Made by a program: the position numbers and the translations under genes. A stretch of DNA of 64,000 nucleotides from Rheum nobile. Taxonomy: Eukaryota > Streptophyta > Magnoliopsida > Caryophyllales > Polygonaceae. The number at the start of each line of letters is the position of its first letter. Positions within the stretch are counted from its first letter, which is position 1. Location of the stretch: assembly GCA_027886185.1 (NCBI GenBank), contig WOAB01000563.1, positions 1,612,001 through 1,676,000 on the forward strand. The letters are read 5' to 3'. Shown here piece by piece: positions 20,659 through 30,325 of this stretch. The notes below the pieces were generated by a model that saw nothing but the letters and a program-made list of their open reading frames with translations, did no database searches and was not told the origin of the DNA.

Positions 20659-23600
20659 GAGAACCATAAAACCAAAAAAAAAACTCAACCCAACTTTGTT
20701 AGGGTTCATAAATCAAATGGAGGCCATGAGCCACCCCATGGCGTTATCACCCGAGCCCGATCATGTTGACTCCAATATAGACTCATAAAGGGACTAATGG
20801 CTCAAGAAGCGCCGATAGAAGTTCAAGTTGGCTCGGTGACTTTGCTCGTGGTCCAACCTTTGAAGAATGAAGGCTATCTGCCCGTTGGCTTTTGCCTTTT
20901 GCCTGATATTTTTATGAGGACTTTATTATTGTGGTGATTATCATGTGTCAAAAATTCAAGTAATTACGAGTTTAATTGCTTTGTTTAATATGTATGACTC
21001 TTCAAAGACCCAAGGCATGTCGAAAGTTTATCTTGGTATTACATTTATCACGGCGCCGTAATATCAAAATAGAACACAAAGTAGATATTATTAAGCCGTA
21101 ACAACTTTGCTAGGGTTCCTACATCAAATGGAGGCCATGACCCACCCCACGGCTTGATCACTCGAGCCCGATCATATAGGCTCTAATCTAGACTCATGGA
21201 GGGACTAATGGCTTGATAAGAGCCGATAGAAATTCAAGTTGGCTTGGAGACTTTGCTCGTTGTCCAACCGGTTGAAGAATGAAGGCTATCTTCCAATTGG
21301 CTCGTGCCTTTTTCCTGATATTTTTATGAGGACTTTATTATTGTGGTATTTATCATGTGTCAAAAATTCAAGTCATTATGAGTTTACTTTCTTGGTTTGA
21401 TATGTATGACTCTTCAAAGACCCGAGGCATGTCGAAGGTCTAGCTTGGGCTTATATTTTCGGCGCTATAAAATCAAAATAGAACACAAAGTAGAGATTAT
21501 CAAGCCATAAACATCAAGGAGAATTGTAAAACCAAAAATAGAAAAAAACTAAGCCCGATTGTGCTAGGGTTCTACATCGAATGGAGGCCATGAGCAACCC
21601 CACAACTCGATCACCCGAGCCCGATCATGTAGACTCCAATCTAGAATCATGGAGGGACAAATGGCTCAAGAAGCGTCGATAGATGTTCAAGTTGCCTCTG
21701 TGACTTTGCTTGTGGTCCAACCATTTGAAGAACGACGGCTATCTTCCAATTGGCTCGTGCCTTTTGCATGATATGTTTTTGAGGACTTTATTATTATGTT
21801 ATTTATCATGTGTAAAAAATTCAAGTCATTACGATTTTAATTGCTTGGTTTAATATGTATGACTCTTCAATGACCCAAGGCATGTCGAAGGTCTAGCTTA
21901 GGATTACATTTTCCCCGTGCAAAGAACAACACCGTAAAATCAAAATAGAACACAAAGTAGAGATTATCGAGCCATAAACATCAAGGAAGAATCGTAAAAC
22001 CAAAAATAGAAAAGAACTCAGGCCGACTCTACTAGGGTTCCTACATCAAATGGAGGCCATGACCCACCCCACGGCATGATCACCCAAGCTCGATCATGTA
22101 GACTCCAATCTAGACTCATGGAGGGATTAATGGCTCAAGAAGCGCCAATAGAAGTTCAAGTTGGCTCGATGACTTTGCTCCTGGTCCATTGGCTTGTGCT
22201 CTTTGCCTGATATTTTTATGAGGACTTTATTATTGTGCTATTTATCATGTGTCAAAAATTCAAGTAATTACGAGTTTAATTGCTTGGTTTAATATGTTTG
22301 ACTCTTCAAAGACCCGAGGCATGTCGAAGGTTTATCTTGGGATTACATTTATCCCGTGCGAAGCATGGTGCCGTAAAATCAAAATAGAACACAAGGTGGA
22401 GATTATTAAGCCATAACAACTTTGCTAGGGTTCCTACATCAAATGGAGGCCATGACCCACCTGACGGCTTGATCACCTGAGCCCAATCATGTAGACTACA
22501 ATCTAGACTCATGGAGGGACTAGTAGCTTGATAAGCACCGATAGAAGTTAAAGTTGGCTTGGAGACTTTGCTCGTTATCCAACCGGTTGAAGAATGAAGG
22601 TTATCTTTCAATTGGCTCGTGCCTTTTGCCTGATATTTTTATGAGGACTTTATTATAGTGGTATTTATCATATGTCAAAAGTCAAGACATTATGAGTTTA
22701 ATTTCTTGATTTGTTATGTATGACTCTTCAAAGACCCGAGGCATGTTGAAAGTCTTGCTTGGGATTACATTTTCGGCGCCATAAAATCAAAATAGAACAC
22801 AAAGTAAATATTATCAAGCCATAAACATCAAGGGAGAATCGTAAAAACAAAAATAGAAAAAAACTAAGCCCGACTGTTCTAGGGTTCTACATCAAATGGA
22901 GGCCATGACCAACCCCACGGCTTGATCACTCGAGCCCAATCATGTAGACTACAATCTAGAATCATGGAGGGACTAATGGCTCAAGAAGCGCCGATAGAAG
23001 TTCAAGTTGGCTCTATGACTTTGCTCGTGGTCCAACCATTTGAAGAATGAAGGCTATCTTCCAATTGGATCGTGCCTTTTGTATGATATGTTTTTGAGGA
23101 CTTTATTATTGTGTTATTTATCATGTGTTAAAAATTAAAGTCATTACGAGTTTAATTGCTTGGTTTTATATGTATGACTCTTCAAAGACCCGAGGCATGT
23201 CGAAGGTCTAGCTTGGGATTACATTTTCCCCGTGCGAAGCACATCGCCGTGAAATCAAAATAGAACACAAAGTAGAGATTATCAAGCCATAAACATCAAG
23301 GAAGAATCATAAAATGAAAAATAGAGAAGAGATGAGCCCAACTCTGCTAGGGTTCCTACATCAAATGGAGGCCATGACCCACCCAACGGCGTGATCGCCC
23401 AAGCACGATCATGTAGACTTCAATCTAGACTCATGGAGGGACTAATGGCTTGAGAAGCGCCGATAGAAGTTCAAGTTGGCTCGGTGATTTTGCTCGTGGT
23501 CCAACCGTTTGAAGAATGAAAGCTATCTTCCAAATGGCTCGTACCTTTTGCCTGATATTTTGATGAGGACTTTATTATTGTGTTATTTATCATGTGTAAA

Positions 23601-24115
23601 AAATTGAAGTCATTAGGAGTTTAATTGTTTGGTTTAATATGTATGACTCTTAAAAGACCCGAGTCATGTCGAAGTTCTAGCTTACGATTAAATATTCTCT
23701 GCGCGAAGCACGGCGCCGTAAAAGGGAGAATCGTAAAACCCAAAATTGAGAAAAATTCAGCCCAACTCTTCTAGGGTTCCTATATCAAATGGAGGCCATG
23801 ACCCACCCCATGGCGTGATCACCCGAGCCCGATCATGTAGACTCCAATCTAGACTCATGGAGGGACTAATGTCTTGATAAGCGCCGATAGAAGTTCAAGT
23901 TGGCTCGGTGACTTTGTTCGTGGTCCAACCGTTTAAGAATGAAGGCTATCATCCAATTGGCTCATGCCTTTTGCCATATATTTTTATGAGAACTTTATTA
24001 TTGTTCTATTTATCATGTGTCAAAAATTCAAGTCATTACGAGTTTAATTGCTTGGTTTAATATGTATGACTCTGCAAAGACCCGAGGCATATCGAAGGTC
24101 TATCTTGGTAAATCA
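20659..24115. repeat. satellite array 2 with higher-order structure
   Basis: The monomer landmark occurs at 20717, 21128, 21581, 22050, 22443, 22896, 23365 and 23789. Spacings are 411, 453, 469, 393, 453, 469 and 424 bp, which is a three-monomer pattern repeated twice and then a final type. The 453-bp type has a TTCTACATC start and a TGTTTTTGAGG variant in both occurrences. No coding potential. Confidence 0.9.
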
Positions 24116-24201
24116 TGCCAATGAGATGCGCCATGGGGGACGCCAGGGAAGTGGTCACCATGGACGCGTTGATGGTGCTAGAAATTAGCTAGGGCACATC
24201 A
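24116..24201 (-). repeat. truncated 3' LTR of the minus-strand gypsy remnant
   Basis: Aligns with 27561-27651 over AATGAGA(T/C)GCG, GACGCCAGGGA and GGTGGTGCTAGAA-like blocks. It is cut on its left by satellite DNA. Confidence 0.7.
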
Positions 24202-24745
24202 TTCTCCCTTTCTTAGATTCGAAGCGTTCTCGCTTTGAGCGTGTTGGTAAGAGGGAGAACAATAGATGAACCGCAATGGCGAGTCTCCCCTTCTTAGAGA
24301 TGAAATTGGGGTGGGGCAGCGCGTTAACAACATAAGTAGGAGACCAATGGGGCTCGAGCAAAAGGCGCATCAAACTTTAGTGTGATCATCGTGTTGGGCA
24401 CCGGTACGATCGTCGCGCAAGGCGTCGAAGCGAGGGTGGTCTTAGGCACAAACGTCGCGCTGAGCACCGGGGTAGCCATCGCTGGGGGCACTGGGGCGGG
24501 TGTCGCAGATGGAGCCGGTGCTGGGACGAGTACTATGGTGGGAGCTGGAGCCGGCATCGCAGAAGGAGCGGGCGTTGGAGTCGCTATCGGCGTTACTAGC
24601 ATAAATCATGTAGGGCATGCCAGAGCGCGCTCATGGGGGAGCATTGGGGTGCGTGTTTGGGCTCTCAAGGGAGTGTGCTGGGGTACGCTCGATGTAGCAT
24701 GTTGGGGAGCGCTCGGTGTAGCGCGTTGGGGCTCTCAAGGGAACG
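24202..24745 (-). other. interior of minus-strand gypsy remnant, Pro/Ala-rich frame
   Basis: The purine tract at 24202-24214 is followed by GC-rich DNA. On the minus strand a 92-codon frame (24324-24602) is rich in Pro, Ala and Thr (TPAPSAMPAPAPT type), and on the plus strand the same DNA reads Gly/Ala-rich. This is low-complexity repeat coding and I cannot assign a domain. Confidence 0.3.
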
Positions 24746-25798
24746 TGCATGCACCCAGTCCTTCCATGACAGTCGCAGAGGAGGAGACTTCCATGAGCCT
24801 GTAGTCGTTGGGTCCCGTGACAAGGTCGTGTGCCAAGGCCATCACCAACGTCATGCAATCGCTCGTCGCGCGCCTCGTCGCTAGCTACGGCGCGCTTGAA
24901 GCCGCGCCTTCACTTTGCCTCCTTGCCACAATCAGCGGCCCAGAAGAGATCCAGCTAGGCACACTGCCATCCGAGCCAAGCACGACACTCCACGAGCCCC
25001 TACAGGCCTAGCCCAGGCTCGCGCCCAGCCACTGTCACAGCGCGCCGCGTCATTGCCCCCGTTGCCGCGTCTCCGCGCCCACACCGCCTCGCCAGGGACT
25101 TCCTTGATGCCTATCCAAGACTTAGACATATTTGTGTGTATAGAGGTTAATTTCATATGTTTGACTTTCTATTTTTCGCATGGGTATTTTTGGGGCTTTC
25201 TATTTTTAGAAGGTTCCCATTTTTGGCACTTTCTATTTTTAGACTTTCTATTTTTAGGATTTACTATGCTTAGAAAGTTTCTATTTTGGGTGTGTGCTAC
25301 ACTAATGTCGAGTGGGCTAGCCCGTTAGGCGGGCCTCGGCCCAACCGAGCCCCGCGACCCCTTTATAAGGCCAATTCGGCCTTTTGTATTAGGTTTACGT
25401 CATAATTGAATCTAAGCCTAAGTTGAGACAATTCTCCTTCCTTAGATCGACGTCGCCAAACTATCTCTTATCTCCTCCCCTTTCACCGCCGCCGCAGACG
25501 CTACTGCATCACCGCTGGCTCGTCGCTTCGAGTCACCTTAATTGTCGTGTGACATCTCACGCCTTCGCACGCCTAACAACCTTGCACCGCGTCCGCTACC
25601 CAAAGTACCGCTACATGAACCTCTAAAAACCTTTTCTGAGGTTCACCCGCCTATCTCGAGATATTCGATTCAATTCAACAAGGCCCCAAGGCCAAGGTTT
25701 CCACGACAATCCTTTAGACTAGTCGCATGACTCCGTACAAGACCTAGATCCGCCGTCGCCGAGACATTTGGTCGCATCCATGAACCACAGACGCATCA
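24746..25798 (+). mobile_element. solo LTR of the gypsy-derivative family
   Basis: From TGCATGCACCC through CCTTCCATGACAG to ACGCATCA this matches the full length of the 3' LTRs at 13427-14523 and 19594-20658, including the CTTTATAAGG motif near 25356 and the TTTCTATTTTTAG repeats. Internal domains are absent and the flanks are not satellite. No clear 5-bp duplication (GAACG left, AGCGC right). Confidence 0.7.
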
Positions 25799-26009
25799 AG
25801 CGCGCTGGGGAGCGCTCTTTGTGGTGCTTTGAGGCCTGGACCGATGAAGCGTACGAGTTGTGTGGGCCTCTGCGTCAATCCTCGGGGCAAAGTGTCGTGT
25901 CATGACATGCTCGTCTTCTCAAGTCATAAACAGGCTTGTATGATTCATTTTAACCTAAACAGACTCATCTGCAAGCTTCTCCTTCGTTTGTTTAGGATCC
26001 AATTTTGGG

Positions 26010-26285
26010 TTATGTGATGTGTCGGTTAGGTCAAAGGATTAGATGCGTCTCGAATATAATCTGGGCGTTTATATTTTGAGACCACTAATCGAATATTAGA
26101 CTTAGAAATAACCTGGATATTGGAACATTCAGGTTATTTGACGGCTTAACTCGGTCTAGTAACCCAGATTATGTTGCGCCCGAGTTATAAAATATAGAGC
26201 TCGTTTTTCCACAGCTATATAACCCGCCATTTACACGTCCGGATTATTTTTTACGGGTTATTTTAGCAATTCTTTAGTAGTAATC
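26010..26285. mobile_element. possible CACTA-type terminal fragment
   Basis: Motifs of the type AACC(C/T)GG/CCGGGTTAT occur at least six times in ~260 bp in both orientations (TAACCTGG, GGTTATTT, AACCCAG, CCCGAG, AACCCGCC, CGGGTTAT). They end at GCAATTCTTTAGTAGTA near 26270-26285. Subterminal repeats followed by a TAGTR end resemble CACTA (En/Spm) elements, but the last base is not the usual G and no partner end was found. Confidence 0.3.
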
Positions 26286-26805
26286 GCAGATGCCTTGGAA
26301 CGCAACGGAGTCAAGCCAAGCGCCAAGCTTGAGTCTTCGTAGGTGTTGTAGAGGGTTCTTGACGCCAAAGAGATGGCTTTCTTCCTTGTGAGTTGTCGTG
26401 GAAACCAAGGTGTTCACGGCCTTGTTGAATTGCACGAAAACCACAAGTGTTGATGAATGAACCTCTACAGGACTTAGAGGTTCACTTGGCCGTTGCGTCG
26501 GCAGCGGAGATCAAAGAGATGATCTTTGTTGAAGACGAACGAAGTGACGAACGTCGAAGGGATATGACGATCAAATAGATGATCGACTGGGTTGAGCAAT
26601 CCACAACAGAACAACCCTAAAACTCGGATCTTGGATCCAAACCACAAAAATGACGCAGGCTCAAGCAAGGAGATAAAACACAACTTTTTTTTTAACTTAA
26701 GCAAACGTCAGAATAAAAAACATAGGAGCAAGGCTTATATAGTCGAGCTCTTGGCCTTAGGCCGCAAGAAACCTAATGAAGTCTTAATGGGTCGGTGCTC
26801 TCACA

Positions 26806-27385
26806 CAGAGGCGGATCCAGGGGGTCCTGGGGGGTATGGTGACCCCCTTCCCCTAGATCAAGTCATATACTAAAAAAAATAATAAAATATATATATATTA
26901 ATGTCTTGTGTATGTAAACAAAAAGAACTAATAGCTCAATTGGTTGTGAAACATGAGTTTAACTCAAAGGTTTGGGGTTCAAGTCCCTCATCTTCCATCT
27001 TGTATTTTTTTTTTTTAGATAAATAACAATTTGTGTCCTTTATTTTCTCTTTTATACAAATGTTTGTATTTCCTATTTTTATCCATCATGATTATGAAAT
27101 AAGTTAAAATTTTGTAAGGTAATTGAATTAATCTTATTTAAAATTCTCACAATATATTTGTAACTAACATTTTCTAGGTAGTTCTCCTTACTATTTGTAC
27201 ATAAAAAATTCAAAATTGTAAATTAGTTAAAAATGTTTTTTCAAAACATAATAATCCACCTAGTATATAAGATTTGTAAAAAAAAATTATACAAATAATA
27301 ATGTGATTAATGCTAAACAATATTATATAATTTTTCATAGACAATTTTATGACCCCCCTTCGAAGAATTCCTGGATCCGCCACTG
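26806..27385. mobile_element. nonautonomous hAT element (580 bp)
   Basis: Ends are CAGAGGCGGATCCAGG and, inverted, CAGTGGCGGATCCAGG. An 8-bp target duplication CTCTCACA flanks it at 26798-26805 and 27386-27393. TIRs starting CAG(A/T)G plus 8-bp duplication are characteristic of hAT. It contains a tRNA-like segment and no transposase. Confidence 0.85.
26925..27017 (+). ncRNA. tRNA-derived (SINE-like) segment within the hAT element
   Basis: TAGCTCAATTGG (26932-26943) matches a Pol III A box and GGTTCAAGTCC (26976-26986) a B box, with normal tRNA spacing; a run of T follows at 27005-27017 and could terminate Pol III. The arms do not fold into a full cloverleaf by eye, so I read it as a tRNA-derived SINE head or tRNA relic and not a working tRNA gene. 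Confidence 0.5.
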
Positions 27386-27651
27386 CTCTCACATAAGACA
27401 CACACACCCAAAGTAGAAATATCCTAAAATAGAAACTGTTAAAAACATAAGATGATAATATGGAAAGTGCCAAAAATAGCAGAACCTACACATAGAAATG
27501 CAAAATAGGCAAAGTACCAAAAATAGTAGTGTCTACTAAAAACCTCCAAATAAGCTAAGTAAGTCATATCAATGAGACGCGACATGGGGACGCCAGGGAT
27601 GTGGTCGCCTTGGACGCATTGGTGGTGCTAGAAGTCAGCTAGGTCTCATCA

Positions 27652-27786
27652 ATATTGAAGGTCTAGCTTGGGATTACATTTTCCCCATGCGAAGCACGAC
27701 ACCGTAAAATCAAAATAGAACACAAAAGTAAAGATTATCAAGCCATAAACATCAAGGGAGAATCGTAAAACCAAAACGTAATAATC
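27652..27786. repeat. satellite fragment 3
   Basis: GAAGGTCTAGCTTGGGATTAC through AAACATCAAGGGAGAATCG repeats part of the ~430-bp monomer. It ends abruptly in unrelated AT-rich DNA. Confidence 0.85.
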
Positions 27787-28080
27787 ATAATGTTGTATGA
27801 TTTAGAACAAGTGACGAGTTTACTTTACAAGTGACAACAATATTACTTCTTTAATTACACGTTATTTAAAAAAAAATCACATCCTACAACATACCTTTCC
27901 CTCAAAATCTGACCAATACAAACTTAAGAGCAATGCACGATATCAGTGATGCACTTAATGCTCCGGTTTATTTTAAAAAAGACTAATTAGTTCGAATTTA
28001 TCATATCTCTAGACAAATAATAGAATGATTGCTTGATTAAAACTTCAATAAATACATAACTTGGTCGCGGGGAACAACAT
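27787..28080. other. AT-rich stretch, nothing identified
   Basis: No reading frame, LTR or inverted terminal structure that I can support. Confidence 0.5.
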
Positions 28081-28350
28081 CAACATAAAGTGATGCGATT
28101 CTTGGTGGACCCCACAGGCCATGGACTCACCTGGGTCCTGTGGGCTGTGAACCACCCAGCCAGTCCCTCAGTCGGAGCACGCCGGCTGGCGAGGCCTAGC
28201 TCAACCAAGAACGCCATGGGCTGCAGCCCATACACCCCAACCTGCAAGGGCCTATTAGGCTTTAATTGCAGAATGTTGCTAGGGGGATCGAACCCCTGAC
28301 CTTTGACATATTCCCAATTCCATGGGAGATATGCCAACCAACTACACTGC
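28081..28350 (-). mobile_element. tRNA-derived SINE, copy A
   Basis: On the minus strand: A-box-like TAGTTGGTTGGC (near 28340), then B-box-like GGTTCGATCCCC (28283-28296), then a ~190-bp body with CTGGCGAGGC/GCCTCGCC and an end AAGAATCGCATCA. The same sequence recurs four times nearby. Size and boxes fit a plant SINE. Confidence 0.6.
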
Positions 28351-28524
28351 AATTAAAGCCTAATAGGCCCTTGACCTTTGACATATTCCATGGCGTTCTT
28401 GGTTGGGCTAGGCCTCGCCATCCGGCGTGCTCCGACTGAGGGACTGGCTGGGTGGTTCACAGCCCACAGGACCCAGGTGAGTCCATGGCCTGTGGGGTCC
28501 ACCAAGAATCGCATCATAAAAGTG
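28351..28524 (+). mobile_element. SINE copy B, head-truncated
   Basis: Body and 3' end of the same SINE in plus orientation, ending GCATCATAAAAG. The tRNA-like head is missing and a short internal piece before CATGGCGTTCTTGG is lost. Its last 36 bp form the left arm of a perfect palindrome. Confidence 0.6.
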
Positions 28525-28560
28525 CACTTTTATGATGCGATTCTTGGTGGACCCCACAGG
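28489..28560. repeat. perfect 72-bp palindrome
   Basis: The 36 bases 28489-28524 are exactly the reverse complement of 28525-28560, with no spacer; the centre is GTGCAC. The arms are SINE 3' ends in opposite orientation. The right arm continues at 36231 beyond the gypsy insertion. Confidence 0.9.
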
Positions 28561-29465
28561 TGATAGCTCCATAACTCCCTTGATGACGGCGCAGGACGAA
28601 GAGGACGCAATGAAGTTGCGCTCGGCTGGTCCGATGACAAGAGCCCGCGCCAGAGCCATGGAACGAGCCACACAATCCTTAGTCTCACGGGCTTACGCAA
28701 GTGATACGGGTTCATCTAGTCCTAAATGGGTCCTCCTCGTGACCTATGAAGGCTTAGGTGGGGCCTCGTCCTAATCGACCCCACCAAGAAGACGAAGACG
28801 ACGAGTTCGCGAAAGCGGAGCAACAGTGAAGAACTCGGCCCAGAACTCGACCGAGTTCTGGACCGAGTTGTCGACGAAATTGCCGTGCCCAACCGAGTTA
28901 CTGCTACAGTGAAGAACTCGGCCCAGAACTCGACCGAGTTCTGGACCGAGTTGTCGGCGAATTTCCGTTTCTGCTCGAGTTGCATTTACAGACAACAACT
29001 CGGCCCAGAACTCGGCCGAGTTCTGGACCGAGTCGCGGCCGCGTCAACGAAGCCACTTCGTCGTCTCTTCGTTTGCTGAACAATTTTAATATTATTTTTA
29101 TGTTATTTTATTTGACCTATTTAAACACTTGAAACCCTAGTTTGTATTCTTTACGTTGGATTTTAGTTTACAAGTTGAGTTCGCTCCTTAGAAGTTGAGT
29201 ACGCTCCTTCCTTGAATCCTAACGTCAACCCTTCGATCTCCGGATCAACCTATCCCGTAGCTCGTCGCTTCGAGCAAATCATTCACCGTCTCTTCGGTAC
29301 TCAAGGTCATCTCTTTGACCTGTTCGTCGTCTCTTTGACGCGTTAGAAAGGGTTATCTCTTTAACCCTAGGAAAGCCATCACTTTGGCTACGGAGGAGAA
29401 GATTCAACCTAGCTTGAGGAGTCAAGATCCTACATCGCGACATCGCCCAGGGGTTATTCGCATCA
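28561..29465 (+). repeat. 5' LTR of the complete gypsy element
   Basis: Begins TGATAGCTCC and ends TTCGCATCA. It contains three hairpin-forming repeats of AACTCGGCCCAGAACTCG/CGAGTTCTGGACCGAGTT type at about 28833-29033. The first ~210 bp also read as the C-terminus of the polyprotein in the 3' copy. Confidence 0.9.
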
Positions 29466-29480
29466 ACTGGCATCAGAGCC
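29466..29480 (+). other. primer binding site of the complete gypsy element
   Basis: ACTGGCATCAGAGCC directly after the LTR; it matches the initiator-tRNA-Met complement TGGTATCAGAGC except for one base. Confidence 0.8.
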
Positions 29481-30325
29481 TTTTCCAAGCTAAGTTTATT
29501 CTTCTCTCTTTTGTGATTCTTGAAATTCTTCCGCTAGCAAACCCTAGAATTTTTTTTTTCTACCACCACCACCGATCCTCACCACCAACGTCAAACACCA
29601 CCACCACCACCACCATCCGCCGCCGCCTACTCCACCTTCACGACCAAACCCTAATTTCATCTAGGTTTTGTTTACTTGTTCCCCACTCCTACAATATACC
29701 CTCTAGCAATTCTTGTTTCCTTTGATTGCATATTTGTTTCCTTGTTCTTGTTGATCTCGTCTTGCTTCATCTTTGGTTTAATTGCTAGGTTAGTTGTTGA
29801 TTTCTTCTCTGCTAGTTGCTTGTCTCTTCTTTCTTTTCCTGCACTCGCTTTGTGTGGTTCTTTCTTGCTTAATTCGCAATCATATCAAGTCAAAAAAAAA
29901 AAATTGACCGTACAAAAATCGAAAACAAACATACTATTCTCACCTTCCATCAATAAAAAAAAAAGGGTTGGGAAGACGGAAGCCTTCAAAAATTAGGTAG
30001 AGAACGCACCATACGGTCATACTCCATCTTCTCATCTTCCATGTCTCTATGCAACTCGGAGTAAAACAAGGGCAATTAGAAATTTTCAGCTCTCTTGTGA
30101 TTAACCCTGAGAAACTTGATTTGATTTGCTTGCACTTGGAAACTTGTGTGTTGTTTGGGATTTGAATTGCTAGCTCTTGTTTTCTTGCCTTACGTTCAAG
30201 CCTCTCCCTCCTCACGAGCAACCCAAATTAGTACGCCCTGCGGAAAATTTCTTGGGTCACTTTTGAGACAAGGACTTGGCTTGGACTTGTTTCTTTTGCT
30301 TGGTGCAACTTACTTCTTGTGGTGT
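29481..30325 (+). other. untranslated leader of the complete gypsy element
   Basis: About 850 bp between primer site and first gag ATG. It has CACCACCACCAC-type repeats at 29550-29620 and poly-A tracts near 29887 and 29953. No protein resemblance; probably holds packaging signals. Confidence 0.5.

Larger units (their letters stand above)
24116..27651 (-). mobile_element. Ty3/gypsy remnant on minus strand, nested with other elements
   Basis: A 90-bp block (24116-24201) reappears in direct orientation at 27561-27651. Both start TGATG on the minus strand, and the left one is preceded by a purine tract (minus-strand AAGAAAGGGAGAA). This fits the 3' LTR (truncated) and 5' LTR of one element whose interior was largely deleted. 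A solo LTR, a possible CACTA end and a hAT element lie inside. Satellite sequence resumes on both sides. Confidence 0.55.
26286..27651 (-). repeat. 5' LTR of minus-strand gypsy remnant, split by a hAT element
   Basis: On the minus strand it begins TGATGAGACC at 27651. It has CTATTTTTGGCAC-type repeats and a TATA-like CTATATAAGCC (26732-26742). Its final part, with GAGGTTCATTC and AATTCAACAAGGCC, resembles the ends of the other gypsy LTRs here. Positions 26806-27385 are a later insertion. Confidence 0.6.

Noticed and set aside
14524..24115. CRISPR-like array
   Set aside because: Repeat units are 320-470 bp and contiguous, with no unique spacers; this is a plant satellite.
24382..24804. 140-codon Gly/Ala-rich frame on the plus strand
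   Set aside because: It crosses the junction of two elements (remnant interior and solo LTR at 24746) and is low-complexity on both strands; an artefact of GC-rich repeats.
26932..26986. tRNA gene
   Set aside because: A and B boxes are present, but arms do not pair convincingly and the segment lies inside a transposon; called a tRNA-derived segment.
28081..28863. several ORFs of 60-90 codons through the SINE and LTR
   Set aside because: They occur on both strands of inverted repeats and have no independent support.
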